Source: an uncultured Collinsella sp. (GTDB lineage Bacteria; Actinomycetota; Coriobacteriia; Coriobacteriales; Coriobacteriaceae). From it: a stretch of DNA of 34,963 nt. Location of the stretch: NCBI GenBank assembly GCA_958421275.1, contig CATZLI010000012.1:1-34963 (forward strand), given 5' to 3'. Each line of letters begins with the position of its first letter. Positions within the stretch are counted from its first letter, which is position 1. A program made the translations under genes and the position numbers. The notes under the pieces are model-generated. The model was not told the origin of the DNA. It did not search any database and worked only from the letters and a program-made list of their open reading frames with translations. Positions 9,124 through 16,802 of the stretch are shown piece after piece.

Positions 9124-9170
9124 GTGCACGCCGTACGGCGTGCACTATCCGCTAAAAGCGGATAGTGCAC
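9124..9170 (-). promoter_or_regulatory. Two overlapping perfect hairpins at the end of the second precursor gene
   Basis: Positions 9124-9145 form a perfect 22-bp palindrome (half-site GTGCACGCCGT). Positions 9140-9152 (GTGCACTATCCGC) pair perfectly with 9158-9170 around the 5-nt loop TAAAA, which contains part of the TAG stop of the precursor gene. The GTGCAC at 9140-9145 is needed by both structures, so they exclude each other. No U tract follows on the minus strand, so a simple intrinsic terminator is unlikely. Between highly needed precursors and their enzymes this probably acts in RNA processing, stability or partial termination. Confidence 0.6.
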
Positions 9171-9271
9171 TCCTGTGAAGAACACTTGGTGCTGCAGCTG
9201 CCGTGCGCGTAAAAGAAGCAATTGTTGCACATGGGCTCAGCCCCGGCTGACGGCTCGGTAATCCATTCCAT
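9152..9271 (-). CDS. Cys-rich RiPP precursor peptide, copy 2
   Basis: A 39-residue peptide behind a good ribosome site (AAAGGAGGGG, then ATG 9271). It starts MEWITEPSAG and has five cysteines at 15, 18, 26, 30 and 35 in the pattern C-x2-C-FFYAHG-x-C-x3-C-x4-C, ending ECTIRF. Its partner at 9318-9437 has the same length, the same cysteine positions and the same FFYAHG core, while the N-terminal and inter-cysteine residues differ. That is the pattern of duplicated, selected precursor genes. A radical SAM/SPASM maturase and transporters follow in the same operon, so thioether crosslinks from Cys to neighbouring residues (ranthipeptide type) are the expected modification. The leader is short: about 14 residues precede the first Cys. 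The cleavage site and activity are unknown. Confidence 0.85.
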   Translation of the reverse strand: MEWITEPSAGAEPMCNNCFFYAHGSCSTKCSSQECTIRF

Positions 9272-9317
9272 TTCATTCCCCTCCTTTCGCGGTAGAAAGC
9301 CAGTTCATCTCTGCCCC

Positions 9318-9437
9318 CTAGAAACGGAACGTGCAGGACTGATTGGGGCACCTCTTCGTGCATCCCCCGTGCGCGTAGAAGAAGCAGTTGCCGCACGCGG
9401 GTGCAACGCCTTCCTCCGGCTCGTTAATCCAATCCAT
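9318..9437 (-). CDS. Cys-rich RiPP precursor peptide, copy 1
   Basis: First gene of the minus-strand operon. ATG 9437 follows GGAAAGGAGGGAGAG, an excellent ribosome site. The 39-residue product begins MDWINEPEEGVAP and has cysteines at 15, 18, 26, 30 and 35 with the core CGNCFFYAHGG, ending SCTFRF. It is about 60 percent identical to copy 2, with all five cysteines, the WI and EP near the start and the RF end conserved. Precursors recognised by CcpM-like radical SAM maturases are Cys-rich and of this size; the exact family needs a profile search. A promoter with near-consensus boxes lies 40-65 bp upstream. The acidic N-terminus is the probable leader contacting the maturase. Confidence 0.85.
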   Translation of the reverse strand: MDWINEPEEGVAPACGNCFFYAHGGCTKRCPNQSCTFRF

Positions 9438-9475
9438 CTCTCCCTCCTTTCCTTGCATACCGAATTGATAATGTT

Positions 9476-9504
9476 ATTCTAATTCGATATGTATCATATT
9501 TCAA
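9476..9504 (-). promoter_or_regulatory. Sigma70-type promoter of the RiPP operon
   Basis: On the minus strand, -35 TTGAAA (9504-9499), a 17-bp spacer and -10 TAGAAT (9481-9476) lie 39 bp before the first precursor start. The flanking 9470-9530 region is strikingly AT-rich compared with the rest of the window. No other promoter as good is seen before the downstream operon genes. Confidence 0.65.
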
Positions 9505-9624
9505 TATAAGCTTATTTATATATTACACAAGGTAAGCACCCCCCTGCATCCAGCACAGGAAATGACTCTCTCGTTCCCCAGTGACGCGGCGAGAAATACA
9601 GGCCACTGCAGGACGTTGAATGAA

Positions 9625-9656
9625 CAGCCCGTGAAAACCGTTGTTTTCACGGGCTG
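9625..9656. terminator. Stem-loop between the regulator gene and the RiPP operon
   Basis: A perfect 14-bp stem (CAGCCCGTGAAAAC, loop CGTT) lies downstream of the XRE gene. Neither side has an immediate U run; a TTTTTT occurs 17 nt further on the plus strand. It probably terminates or protects the 3' end of the regulator transcript and insulates the RiPP promoter. Confidence 0.5.
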
Positions 9657-9687
9657 CACCTGCTCAATACTTTTTTATTCTCCAGCC

Positions 9688-10017
9688 TCAGTCGTCTCTA
9701 AGATCGACCACGTAAACATGATCTGACTCCAGGACCGGGTCATCACCCGTCGCGGTCGCCCTGCTCAGCGCGTTGCGGGCGCGCCGCGTCGCCAGTTCCT
9801 CAAGTTCTCTTTCGTTGACGCGCTTAATAAGATCGCCAGGCTGGCAATCAAGCTCTACGCAAATATCCAGCAATGTCTTTAACCTAATTGCCTTCACCTT
9901 GCCATTTCGTATTTTTGAGATACTTGCCGGTGTGTGCCCGGTCGCCCGAATGATATCCGTACTCGTCTTTCCGCGTCGAAGCAATAAGCTTTCAAGCTCA
10001 ATAATCAGATAGTCCAT
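9688..10017 (-). CDS. XRE/Cro-type HTH regulator (YozG-like)
   Basis: A 109-residue protein starting at ATG 10017 (MDYLIIELESLLLRRGKTS). It has a Cro/C1-type helix-turn-helix: TSTDIIRATGHTPASISKI as the DNA-binding part and LKTLLDICVELDCQPGDLI as the conserved closing helices. This is the pattern of small YozG/HTH_26 regulators. A C-terminal extension of about 40 residues is charged. It follows a DUF2975-like membrane protein gene by 8 bp; that pairing is common and implies a membrane-linked regulatory unit. Its place between two peptide loci makes it a candidate regulator of one of them, but the sequence does not show the target. Confidence 0.8.
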   Translation of the reverse strand: MDYLIIELESLLLRRGKTSTDIIRATGHTPASISKIRNGKVKAIRLKTLLDICVELDCQPGDLIKRVNERELEELATRRARNALSRATATGDDPVLESDHVYVVDLRDD

Positions 10018-10025
10018 GCCGCCCC

Positions 10026-10562
10026 TCACACCAAATCCTCGGTCTGGTCTTGAAGCAGAGCTCCGTAGCGCCATATCGCAGAAATCGAGAAGCAGCAAAC
10101 GGCCCCCAGCACAGCACCAATATCTATGGGCAGGGCCAGGTTTTCAAACATCGAATAGGCGTTCCCCAGCAAGTCGAAGGGGCCAATCACTATCGAAAGA
10201 AACCCCGGAGAAAACAAGAGGTCACCTATTGCTGCTGCAACAAACAGCCACCCGATAATCGAGATTCTTCGAGCATGCGAAAGGGTAAAGGGCGATTCGC
10301 CATGAGCCATGTCCATGCTGATTCCCCGCAGGGTCCATGTGGCCCCTCCGGAAATCAGAAGATACATCAAAGGAACCACTACGGAAACCGTCTTTGATGG
10401 ATCATATAGGTTTCCTTGAGCAGCCATAAGCCCAATGGAAATAACCACCACCACCGAACAGCAACACACCGCTATAAACAGCGCCGTAAACAGAATCCCA
10501 AGCCTTCTTCCGAGAGTCATCATCTTCTGGATGGACTTATCGATCTTCTGGGCGCTATTCAC
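10026..10562 (-). CDS. DUF2975-like four-helix membrane protein
   Basis: A 178-residue protein with four hydrophobic segments, roughly residues 22-52, 64-82, 101-125 and 140-165. Between helices 2 and 3 is a conserved-looking amphipathic stretch with GESPFTLSHARRISIIGW; the spacing and the SPFT..A.RI motif resemble DUF2975 proteins. The start codon is one of two tandem GTGs behind TTTAGGAGGAGC; 10562 gives the better spacing. The gene lies 8 bp before an XRE regulator, the usual partner. The role is probably to sense the membrane state or hold the regulator; no catalytic residues are visible. Confidence 0.65.
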   Translation of the reverse strand: MNSAQKIDKSIQKMMTLGRRLGILFTALFIAVCCCSVVVVISIGLMAAQGNLYDPSKTVSVVVPLMYLLISGGATWTLRGISMDMAHGESPFTLSHARRISIIGWLFVAAAIGDLLFSPGFLSIVIGPFDLLGNAYSMFENLALPIDIGAVLGAVCCFSISAIWRYGALLQDQTEDLV

Positions 10563-10682
10563 CACAGCTCCTCCTAAAGCAATCAGAGGTCTTCTTACTT
10601 ACTGTTTTTCCTACATTGTAACGAACTCGATAAGAAGAGGGTCGCTTCACGCCGCGCAATCCCGAACTCCAAGCGTTTCTCA

Positions 10683-12286
10683 TCAGCATTGCCCATCTTT
10701 CGAGTCGAAATTCAAATCCAGTTTCTTATCGCATGCCAAAATCAAATCCTGATCGTGGCTTACAACAAGAATTAGCTGATTAAAGGGGTTTCGAGAGACA
10801 TACTCCGTGAACTCCCGACGGCTTTCTTCGTCTAAATCATTCGTCGGCTCGTCAAACACAAGCACTTCCGGTTGCCTGCAAAGTGCTGAGATTATCCTTA
10901 GCTTCCGATACTCTCCACCAGAAAGGTCCCTACAATTCTTACCTTTTAACGATTCGACGGTTCGGCAGAAACTCGGCACAAGCTCGCAGAGATGCTCGCC
11001 CGTTCCCCGAATCGATGCCCTCTCAAGATAGTGTTCCACCGTTTCATTCGGAATAAAGAGCTTTTGCGGGCACACCGCAAACAGGTCATGTCGGATCGTC
11101 TCCATATCGAGCTCTTCATATGGCACCGACCCCAAAGCCCGATGTCCCCCAGCAGAATATAGTCCAAGAAGCACCTTCAGAAACGTGCTTTTGCCGCATC
11201 CGTTCGGCCCGGTAATGGCATAGGTTTCCCCCTCTCGACGTCCACGGAGAGATCGCGGTACAAGTAGGGCTTTCCCGCGTATCGGTACGCGATGTTGGAC
11301 AACGATATGCTCTCCACGTGCCCAACCGTGAGGGTGCCGCGGTCCTCGGCGTCCTCCGTCAGAGCCCCCAATCGGTCGAACGAGGCCCTTGCGTCCTGAT
11401 ACGATTTGAAATAATTCAAATAATATTTGAAGCATCCGAACGCCATCGAGTAATACGAGTTCACCATTGTGAACTCGCCAATGCTCATTCTTCCGCTTAA
11501 TATTTCCATTCCGGAGATCACAAGCAACGCTCCCCGGAACACAGATGAGATCAGGCCGTCGCTCGAGGTGGCCAGATTCGAGACCCTACTTGCTTTCATG
11601 TAAATCGGGTAGTACCCCTCGAATACCCCTTTGAGCGTCCGAGCGCTCTGGTCATATGCGCCATCGCACTTAATGTCAAACAACTGCGACAGCTCGCCGC
11701 TCACGGACGCGAAAAGCTTGCTCAACCCCTCCTTGTTCGCAAGCGAGCTGTTGTACAGCGGCTTTTTCAACGCCCTGAATAAAATGAAGTACGCAACAAG
11801 CGAACATGCACTTAACACCAGGAACACCGGATTGATCGAAAACAGGATGATGCATATCAACACAACCAGAACGACGTTAAGCCCGATCGTCAGGAAGTTG
11901 TTCACGACAAACGATGACACCGCATTCGAATCCGCATACACCCTCTGCGTTGTATAGGATGGATCCGCCTGCTCCCCCTTTTCCAGGGGCCCCCGTTCAA
12001 ACGACTCACACGTGGTCCCCATCAGTCTCGTCGTCATCTCCAAGATGACGCGCGATACGTTCACGCCCATCGCATGCGACATGAAGGAGGCCGATATCCC
12101 TATGCCCGCAACAAAGGCCGCAAACCATACGACGCGAGATGGGTCCCTATTCGTCACGAGAAAGTCTACAAACCCACCGTTTAAGGCGGGCATGATGCAC
12201 GAGAGAGCGAAATTAACCAGCATGAGAATCACGAAAAGCCGTGACCCTTTACACCGAAACAACTCGTGAACCGTCTTCTTAAACAT
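10683..12286 (-). pseudogene. Frameshifted ABC exporter (permease-ATPase fusion)
   Basis: From ATG 12286 (GGGAG ribosome site) the frame encodes a transmembrane domain (MFKKTVHELFRCKGSRLFVI and further helices) up to LYRDLSVDVERGK. The ATPase half is in another frame: ETYAITGPNGCGKSTFLKV (Walker A), DLSGGEYRKLRI (signature), VLVFDEPTNDLDEES (Walker B) and VVSHDQD (H-loop). The frames meet in a G run read on minus (CCCCC at 11228-11232). Six Gs would restore VERGETYAITGPNG, so one G is missing. A one-base homopolymer slip could be a real inactivation, a phase-variable switch or a sequencing error. The organisation matches the intact exporter at 3479-5113, but the sequences are clearly different, so this belonged to another peptide locus. 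Confidence 0.8.
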
Positions 12287-12382
12287 GCCAGCTCCCATCA
12301 AGCGGCCTTTTATCCAAAACTGAATATGTTCGCCGCTTAATCGCTCCCATATATCCCTTGTTGTTAATCCTTGCTCAAGACA

Positions 12383-12736
12383 CTATCTCGGGCTGCGGTG
12401 CCCAGGATTCCATTTCACCTTTATATACATACGAATAGGCCCCCTATTTGCATAGGCAAGCGCGGCGATTATAACGGCAGCCACCATCAGGCCGAGAATA
12501 GCCCTTTTGTCCGGAAAAAGGGACGAGAGAAAAAGGCATATTGCGGAGAAAACTACAGACGCCCCCACCACTCGGTTTGCGCCTAGAGACTCGGCCGTCC
12601 GCTTTACCTCCTCTAAACGCTCTCCCGATAGCAATGACATTCCGGCAAGCAATCCCGTGAGCTTGCCTCGATATATCATTATTCCGAACACCAGCAGCAG
12701 GCATGACCCCACCATTGGAACCACAACGTCCGACAT
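12383..12736 (-). CDS. DUF3784-like small membrane protein
   Basis: A 117-residue protein with three hydrophobic helices (VVVPMVGSCLLLVFGIMIY; VVGASVVFSAICLFLSS; LGLMVAAVIIAALAY). Between the first two is YRGKLTGLLAGMSLLSGER, resembling the F.GK.SWLIAGYNTMS motif of DUF3784 proteins, which are often found near bacteriocin-type transporters. ATG 12736 is used because GGAG lies 8 nt upstream; ATG 12742 and GTG 12745 are alternatives. It is on the same strand as the frameshifted exporter. Its 5' end lies at the junction where the truncated radical SAM gene begins on the opposite strand. Function unknown. Confidence 0.55.
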   Translation of the reverse strand: MSDVVVPMVGSCLLLVFGIMIYRGKLTGLLAGMSLLSGERLEEVKRTAESLGANRVVGASVVFSAICLFLSSLFPDKRAILGLMVAAVIIAALAYANRGPIRMYIKVKWNPGHRSPR

Positions 12737-12772
12737 CGCCATCACTCCAGTCCATTCCTTGTCATCGAATCC

Positions 12773-13581
12773 TTGCGGCGGCTCAGCGCATCTGGCGTCA
12801 AATGCAACCTCGTGTCAAACGGACTGCTCGCAAGCTCAATTACTTTGCATGAGCTCGAACATACCGGTTTAAACGGCATACAGTTTAGCCTCGATGGCCT
12901 ACGTGATTCTCATGAACATATGCGGGGGTTCCCGGGGCTATACGACCGGGTACTAGACGCCATCGATATCACGCTGAACGAAACTTCGCTGCACCTTTCG
13001 ATTGCCTTTTGTCCAACATCATTTAATGTCGACGATTTCAAACCAGTTTGCACGATGCTCCGGGACAAGCTGAAATCGTCGAGCAGGACCGACCGAATTG
13101 ACCTTCGAGTCAGCCACTTATGCTCCTCGGCAGAGCCCGAAAAAACCGCACAATTCGCCCTTCAAATAATCAATACCGTCGGTTGGTCAACACGATCAAC
13201 GACCTTCGATACGATCCAGGCTATCGAGGCTACTTCATGTTTGAGTGGGGCGACCCCATCGACCACTTGGTCAGATTCCCCCAGCTGCAGATGCAATTTG
13301 ACCAAGTGGCCATCCACGCCAATGGCGATATCGTCGTATCCCCCTATATACCTCTCATCATTGGAAACGTTCGCAAACACAGTCTTCAGGAATACTACGA
13401 TGCCGGAATGGCAACCGTTTGGGATAAACCCGTTATTACCGCGTTGGCCAATCGCATGCACTCGATTGACGAGATGGAAGAGATCTCATCGTTGATTGCA
13501 GACATCAATATGGACGGCGACCTCTATATCGACCTAATCGATGACGATCTAGGCGACCTGAGCGTCCTGTCCCAACTCTAA
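12773..13581 (+). pseudogene. Truncated and frameshifted radical SAM peptide-modifying enzyme
   Basis: The frame from 12773 reads LRRLSASGVKCNLVSNGLL, then GIQFSLDGLRDSHEHMRG and LHLSIAFCPTSFNVDDF. This is the middle of a PqqE-like radical SAM barrel (the strands after the GGEP motif, with the SLDG signature). The CxxxCxxC end is absent: the sequence before about 12755 belongs to another gene on the other strand. Near 13110 the frame shifts by one base; GT-x-CAG would give DLRVQPLMLLGRARKN and continue into GYFMFEWGDPIDH and VAIHANGDIVVSPYIPLIIGNVRKHSL, a SPASM-like region without its cysteines. The gene cannot bind the iron-sulfur cluster. It ends 12 bp before a 60-codon gene with a strong ribosome site, which suggests a lost maturase-precursor pair. 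Confidence 0.75.
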
Positions 13582-13593
13582 GGAGATGTTCCC

Positions 13594-13776
13594 ATGTACG
13601 AGACCCCAGAAGTAGAGAAGATGGATTCCAAAACCGGCCCCATTCCCGTTGTAGTCAACTTCGCAGCCGTCGTGGATAACGTAGTTGCAGCCGTCTACGA
13701 TGCCGTCGTTGCGGCCTACGCATTCTGGTACTCGGCAGATAACGACGGCACCGAGGCAAGTACGGCACAAAACTAG
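13594..13776 (+). CDS. Putative RiPP precursor peptide, 60 residues
   Basis: A small gene with an excellent ribosome site (AAGGAG 8 nt before ATG 13594), 12 bp after the radical SAM remnant. The N-terminus, MYETPEVEKMDSKTG, looks like the polar leader of many actinobacterial and clostridial peptide precursors. The C-terminal half is repetitive and Val/Ala/aromatic-rich (FAAVVDNVVAAVYDAVVAAY, then FWYSADNDG), with no Cys. A modified core in the second half is plausible, but the chemistry cannot be told. Possible alternatives are a small membrane-active peptide (the VVxxVVAAVYDAVVAAY stretch could be a helix) or a toxin. With its maturase broken it may be an orphan. That it is translated is likely; its role is inferred from context. 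Confidence 0.6.
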   Translation: MYETPEVEKMDSKTGPIPVVVNFAAVVDNVVAAVYDAVVAAYAFWYSADNDGTEASTAQN

Positions 13777-14105
13777 TCGCCAACCCATCGAGCAATCACC
13801 TCGCCTATCGCTGCATGCGATTGACTGCGCAGCCCTAGCCAACGCCCAGAGCGCCTTGAAGAGCTGCTTGTAAAATTCGCTCATTCAACAACGCGATCTC
13901 TTCACCAATCTCGGCCGGCCCGACAGAACTGCACACCAGTCGGACCGGCCAGACCCATAAAACGCTGCGTCCCGTCCACACCACACCTCACGAAACTCGC
14001 ACTGCCACCACATGGGCGATTCGCGCCTCGATGTTGCGGCGCGATACTATCACGAATAGTCCCCGTCCAACAAGGCTATCCCTTCCACAGGCGTTTCAAC
14101 TGTCA
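13777..14105. other. Intergenic stretch with one long stem-loop
   Basis: No gene recognised. The segments 13913-13924 and 13939-13950 (GGCCGGCCCGAC / GTCGGACCGGCC) form a 12-bp stem with one mismatch and a 14-nt loop, 136 bp after the 60-residue peptide gene; no U tract follows. The sequence from about 14098 (TGTCAGTGGTAGCATTAAAC) abuts the IS110 remnant and looks like the end of a different element, which I could not name. Confidence 0.45.
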
Positions 14106-14889
14106 GTGGTAGCATTAAACTGAACGGTGAAAAATACACTAACACTAACAGCGGAGATGACGACGTCGATGCCCTTCATGCAGCTGAGCACGTCCATCGT
14201 CGGCTTCCATCGGGGCTGTTCCGACTGGGACTCCACCTTGGATTCCAGGTCCTTCTTCTCGTCTACCGCCCGCTTGACGCGCTCCTTATAGCAGTCGAGG
14301 GTCTGCTGGGCCGTGGGGTCGGCCATCTCCGCGGCTTCGATCCAGGCCCAGTGCGCCCTGGTCCACGTCCCGAGCCTCCTTCTCTGGTCGTCTCCGCCGG
14401 GGTGGCACTGCCCATTCCTGGGCAGGTACTTGGAGAGGCGCTGCTTGACGGTAACACGGTAACCTCTCCCGGGCATCGGCGGGGGCCTGGGAGAGGTCCC
14501 TGGCGCCCTCGCACTCGCAGTCGGGGACGTGGACCTCGACGATTTCGTGCAGTGCGAGCTGCTTGGCCGAAAACTCGGCGTCGCGCTTGTCGGTCTTGCG
14601 TCGCTTGTCGGCCGCGGGCCTCTGCATCTTGGAGACCGCGCCGATGACGCAGTCCACGCCGAGGCAGCGCGGCTCCCTGCAGAAGGGAAAGCCGGTGACG
14701 CCGGACTCGTAGACTGCCCCGGGCGACTCGATAGAAAGGATCGAGTCGGCGACGGAGGCGGGGTCGTAGGAGAAGGGGCTTCCCGCCGATCTCGCCCGTG
14801 AACGGATTGAAGGCGCATCCTTTGATGCTGCGGGCGTGCACCTCAAGGCCAATAGAGGCAACATGTGGCATTGTGAGCCAGTCTCGCAT
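14106..14889 (-). pseudogene. IS110-family transposase remnant
   Basis: All three minus frames contribute pieces of an IS110 DEDD transposase. The first has MPHVASIGLEVHARSIKGCA, then FNPFTGEIGG. The second has FSYDPASVADSILSIESPG, AVYESGVTGFPFCREPRCLG, VDCVIGAVSKMQRPAADKRR and KTDKRDAEFSAKQLALHEIV, the catalytic-domain signature. The third has AHWAWIEAAEMADPTAQQTL and RWKPTMDVLSCMKGIDVV. At least two frameshifts separate them, and the C-terminal Transposase_20 domain is missing: the frame stops soon after 14130 in foreign sequence. The element is dead. IS110 elements lack long terminal repeats, so its original ends cannot be placed. Confidence 0.8.
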
Positions 14890-15057
14890 TGTGGCAACCT
14901 GGCTGGCTGCCGGATTTTAATGACGACGACCATTGTCAGCCTTGGCCCACGAATCAAAAGACGATACGAAGCAGGGGCTCACATTGTTCTGCTCATATCG
15001 TCTTTATGGCGCACTACCATTCACCGAAATTCGGCAACTTTTTCATTCTCTATATAC

Positions 15058-15082
15058 ATGTTTAAACAACATGTTCTACAAT
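15058..15082 (+). promoter_or_regulatory. malQ promoter -10 box and TTGTTTAAACAA-type operator
   Basis: ATGTTTAAACAA (15058-15069) is a near-perfect dyad. A consensus-like -10, TACAAT, follows at 15077-15082, so the dyad covers the -35 region. The same dyad occurs before the binding-protein, gntR and PTS genes of the window, which points to a shared repressor. Confidence 0.55.
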
Positions 15083-15167
15083 AGGGACAATAGAAATGGA
15101 AACTCGGGACGAGCCGTCTATCCATCTACGGCGCAGCCCCTTATTCAAAAGGACGGTGAGTGCATCC

Positions 15168-16673
15168 ATGGAGCGTGCAAGCGGTGTTCTGATGCCCGTT
15201 TCGTCATTGCCCGGGCCTTACGGCATCGGCGGTTTTGGCTGGAACGCCTACGACTTTGTCGATTTCCTCGCCTCGTGCAAACAACATTATTGGCAGATTC
15301 TGCCCCTAACGACGACTAGTTACGGCGATTCGCCTTACCAGTCGTTCTCGGCCCGCGCGGGCAACCCTAACTTCATTGACTTTGCCGAGCTTATCGAGGC
15401 CGGCTATCTGGAGCAGCGCGATATCGACGGCGTGTATCTGGGCTCCGATCCCAACAACGTCGACTACGGCGCCATCTTTGCTGGCCGCCGCCAAATCCTC
15501 GACCGTGCCGCCGAGCGCTTCGCCGCGAATAAACCAGCCGATTTCGACGACTTTATCCAGGCAAACGAGGACTGGCTCATTCCCTACTGCGAGTTTATGA
15601 CCGTAAAGGAGGAGTGCGGGCTCAAGGCCTTTTGGGAGTGGCCCGAGGAGCTCCGCCGCCGCGGCGAGGCATCCAACAAGATCTGCGCCGCCCATCCCGA
15701 GCGCATGCTTTACCACCAGATGACGCAGTATTTCTTCGATCGCCAGTGGAGCCGCCTCAAGGCCTATGCCAACGAGCGCGACATCCTGATCATCGGCGAC
15801 CTGCCCATCTACGTCTCGCGCGACTCCGTCGAGATGTGGGCCACGCCCGAGCTCTTTAAGATCGACGCCGCCGGCAATCCTGTCAGCGTCGCGGGAACGC
15901 CGCCCGATCAGTTCTCGGCCACCGGCCAGTACTGGGGCAACCCGATCTATGACTGGGATGCCATGGAAGCAGATGGCTTCTCCTGGTGGGAGGGCCGCAT
16001 CCGAGCCGCCCTCGACATGTACGACATCATCCGTCTGGACCACTTCCGCGGTTTCGAGGCATTTTGGGAGGTGCCGTTCTCCTCTCCCGATTCGTCATAT
16101 GGTTCATGGACGCAGGGACCCGGCCTCAAGTTCTTCAAGGCGCTCGAGGAAAAGCTCGGCACGCTTCCCATCATTGCCGAAGACCTGGGCTTTCTTACCC
16201 CCGGCGTCATCGACATGCGCGACACCACGGGCTTCCCTGGCATGAAGATCCTGCAGTTTGCCTTTGAGGGCACCAACTCGTACTACCTGCCACACAACTA
16301 CATTGCCAACACCGTCGCCTACGTCGGAACACATGACAACGAAACGGCACGCGGCTGGTTTGAGGGAACGGCCACCCCGCGTCAGCGCGAGCAGGCGGCC
16401 CTGTATACCCACCAGCAGGCAGGCGAGTCCATGGCCGACGCGCTCAACCGCACCATCGCCGCCAGCGTGAGCGATACCTGCATCTACACCATGCAGGACC
16501 TGCTCAACTTGGGCAACGAGGCGCGCATCAACACTCCCGCCACCCTGGGCGGAAACTGGACCTGGCGTATGCTCGATGGCGCCATCACCCGCGAGCTCGA
16601 GCACAAACTCACCGACTGGACCGAGACCTACTTCCGCATCCCATCGGAAGCCGAAATCGAGCTTCCCCAATAG
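15168..16673 (+). CDS. malQ: 4-alpha-glucanotransferase (amylomaltase)
   Basis: A GH77 enzyme of 501 residues, the usual length of short bacterial amylomaltases. It disproportionates cytoplasmic maltodextrins, giving glucose and longer chains that feed glycogen phosphorylase. The N-terminal ERASGVLMPVSSLPGPYGIG is the family opening. Catalytic residues by motif: nucleophile D291 in IRLDHFRG, acid/base E338 in IAEDLG, and D390 in GTHDNE. I chose ATG 15168, preceded by GGTGAG, because the promoter -10 at 15077 would leave only a few leader bases for the upstream ATG 15096; that start would add 24 non-conserved residues. glgP follows 129 bp later on the same strand, past a stem-loop, so the pair forms a maltodextrin breakdown unit. 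Confidence 0.95.
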   Translation: MERASGVLMPVSSLPGPYGIGGFGWNAYDFVDFLASCKQHYWQILPLTTTSYGDSPYQSFSARAGNPNFIDFAELIEAGYLEQRDIDGVYLGSDPNNVDYGAIFAGRRQILDRAAERFAANKPADFDDFIQANEDWLIPYCEFMTVKEECGLKAFWEWPEELRRRGEASNKICAAHPERMLYHQMTQYFFDRQWSRLKAYANERDILIIGDLPIYVSRDSVEMWATPELFKIDAAGNPVSVAGTPPDQFSATGQYWGNPIYDWDAMEADGFSWWEGRIRAALDMYDIIRLDHFRGFEAFWEVPFSSPDSSYGSWTQGPGLKFFKALEEKLGTLPIIAEDLGFLTPGVIDMRDTTGFPGMKILQFAFEGTNSYYLPHNYIANTVAYVGTHDNETARGWFEGTATPRQREQAALYTHQQAGESMADALNRTIAASVSDTCIYTMQDLLNLGNEARINTPATLGGNWTWRMLDGAITRELEHKLTDWTETYFRIPSEAEIELPQ

Positions 16674-16721
16674 GAGCTACCGCGCCCGACCCCTCCCCAC
16701 CGTGCGGACGCGACCGCTTTT

Positions 16722-16755
16722 CCCGCGCGAGGCCACCCCAATCCCCTCGCGCGGG
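16722..16755 (+). terminator. Stem-loop between malQ and glgP
   Basis: CCCGCGCGAGG (16722-16732) pairs exactly with 16745-16755 and is followed by CTTCTTTTG, a weak U-rich tail. It may be a leaky terminator that sets the malQ:glgP ratio. glgP starts only 47 bp later. Confidence 0.6.
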
Positions 16756-16802
16756 CTTCTTTTGAATTTCTGACATGTAGACAACTCACCACAGGAGGAA
16801 AC

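Noticed and set aside
12865..12880. A further GTTTAAAC dyad as a regulatory site
   Set aside because: It lies inside the coding part of the radical SAM remnant, far from any start codon, and can be explained by chance.
14098..14150. IS21-type end sequence (TGTCAGTGGTAGCATTAAAC...)
   Set aside because: The sequence feels like an IS terminus, but I could not match it to a family or find its partner end, so it is only mentioned as unnamed.
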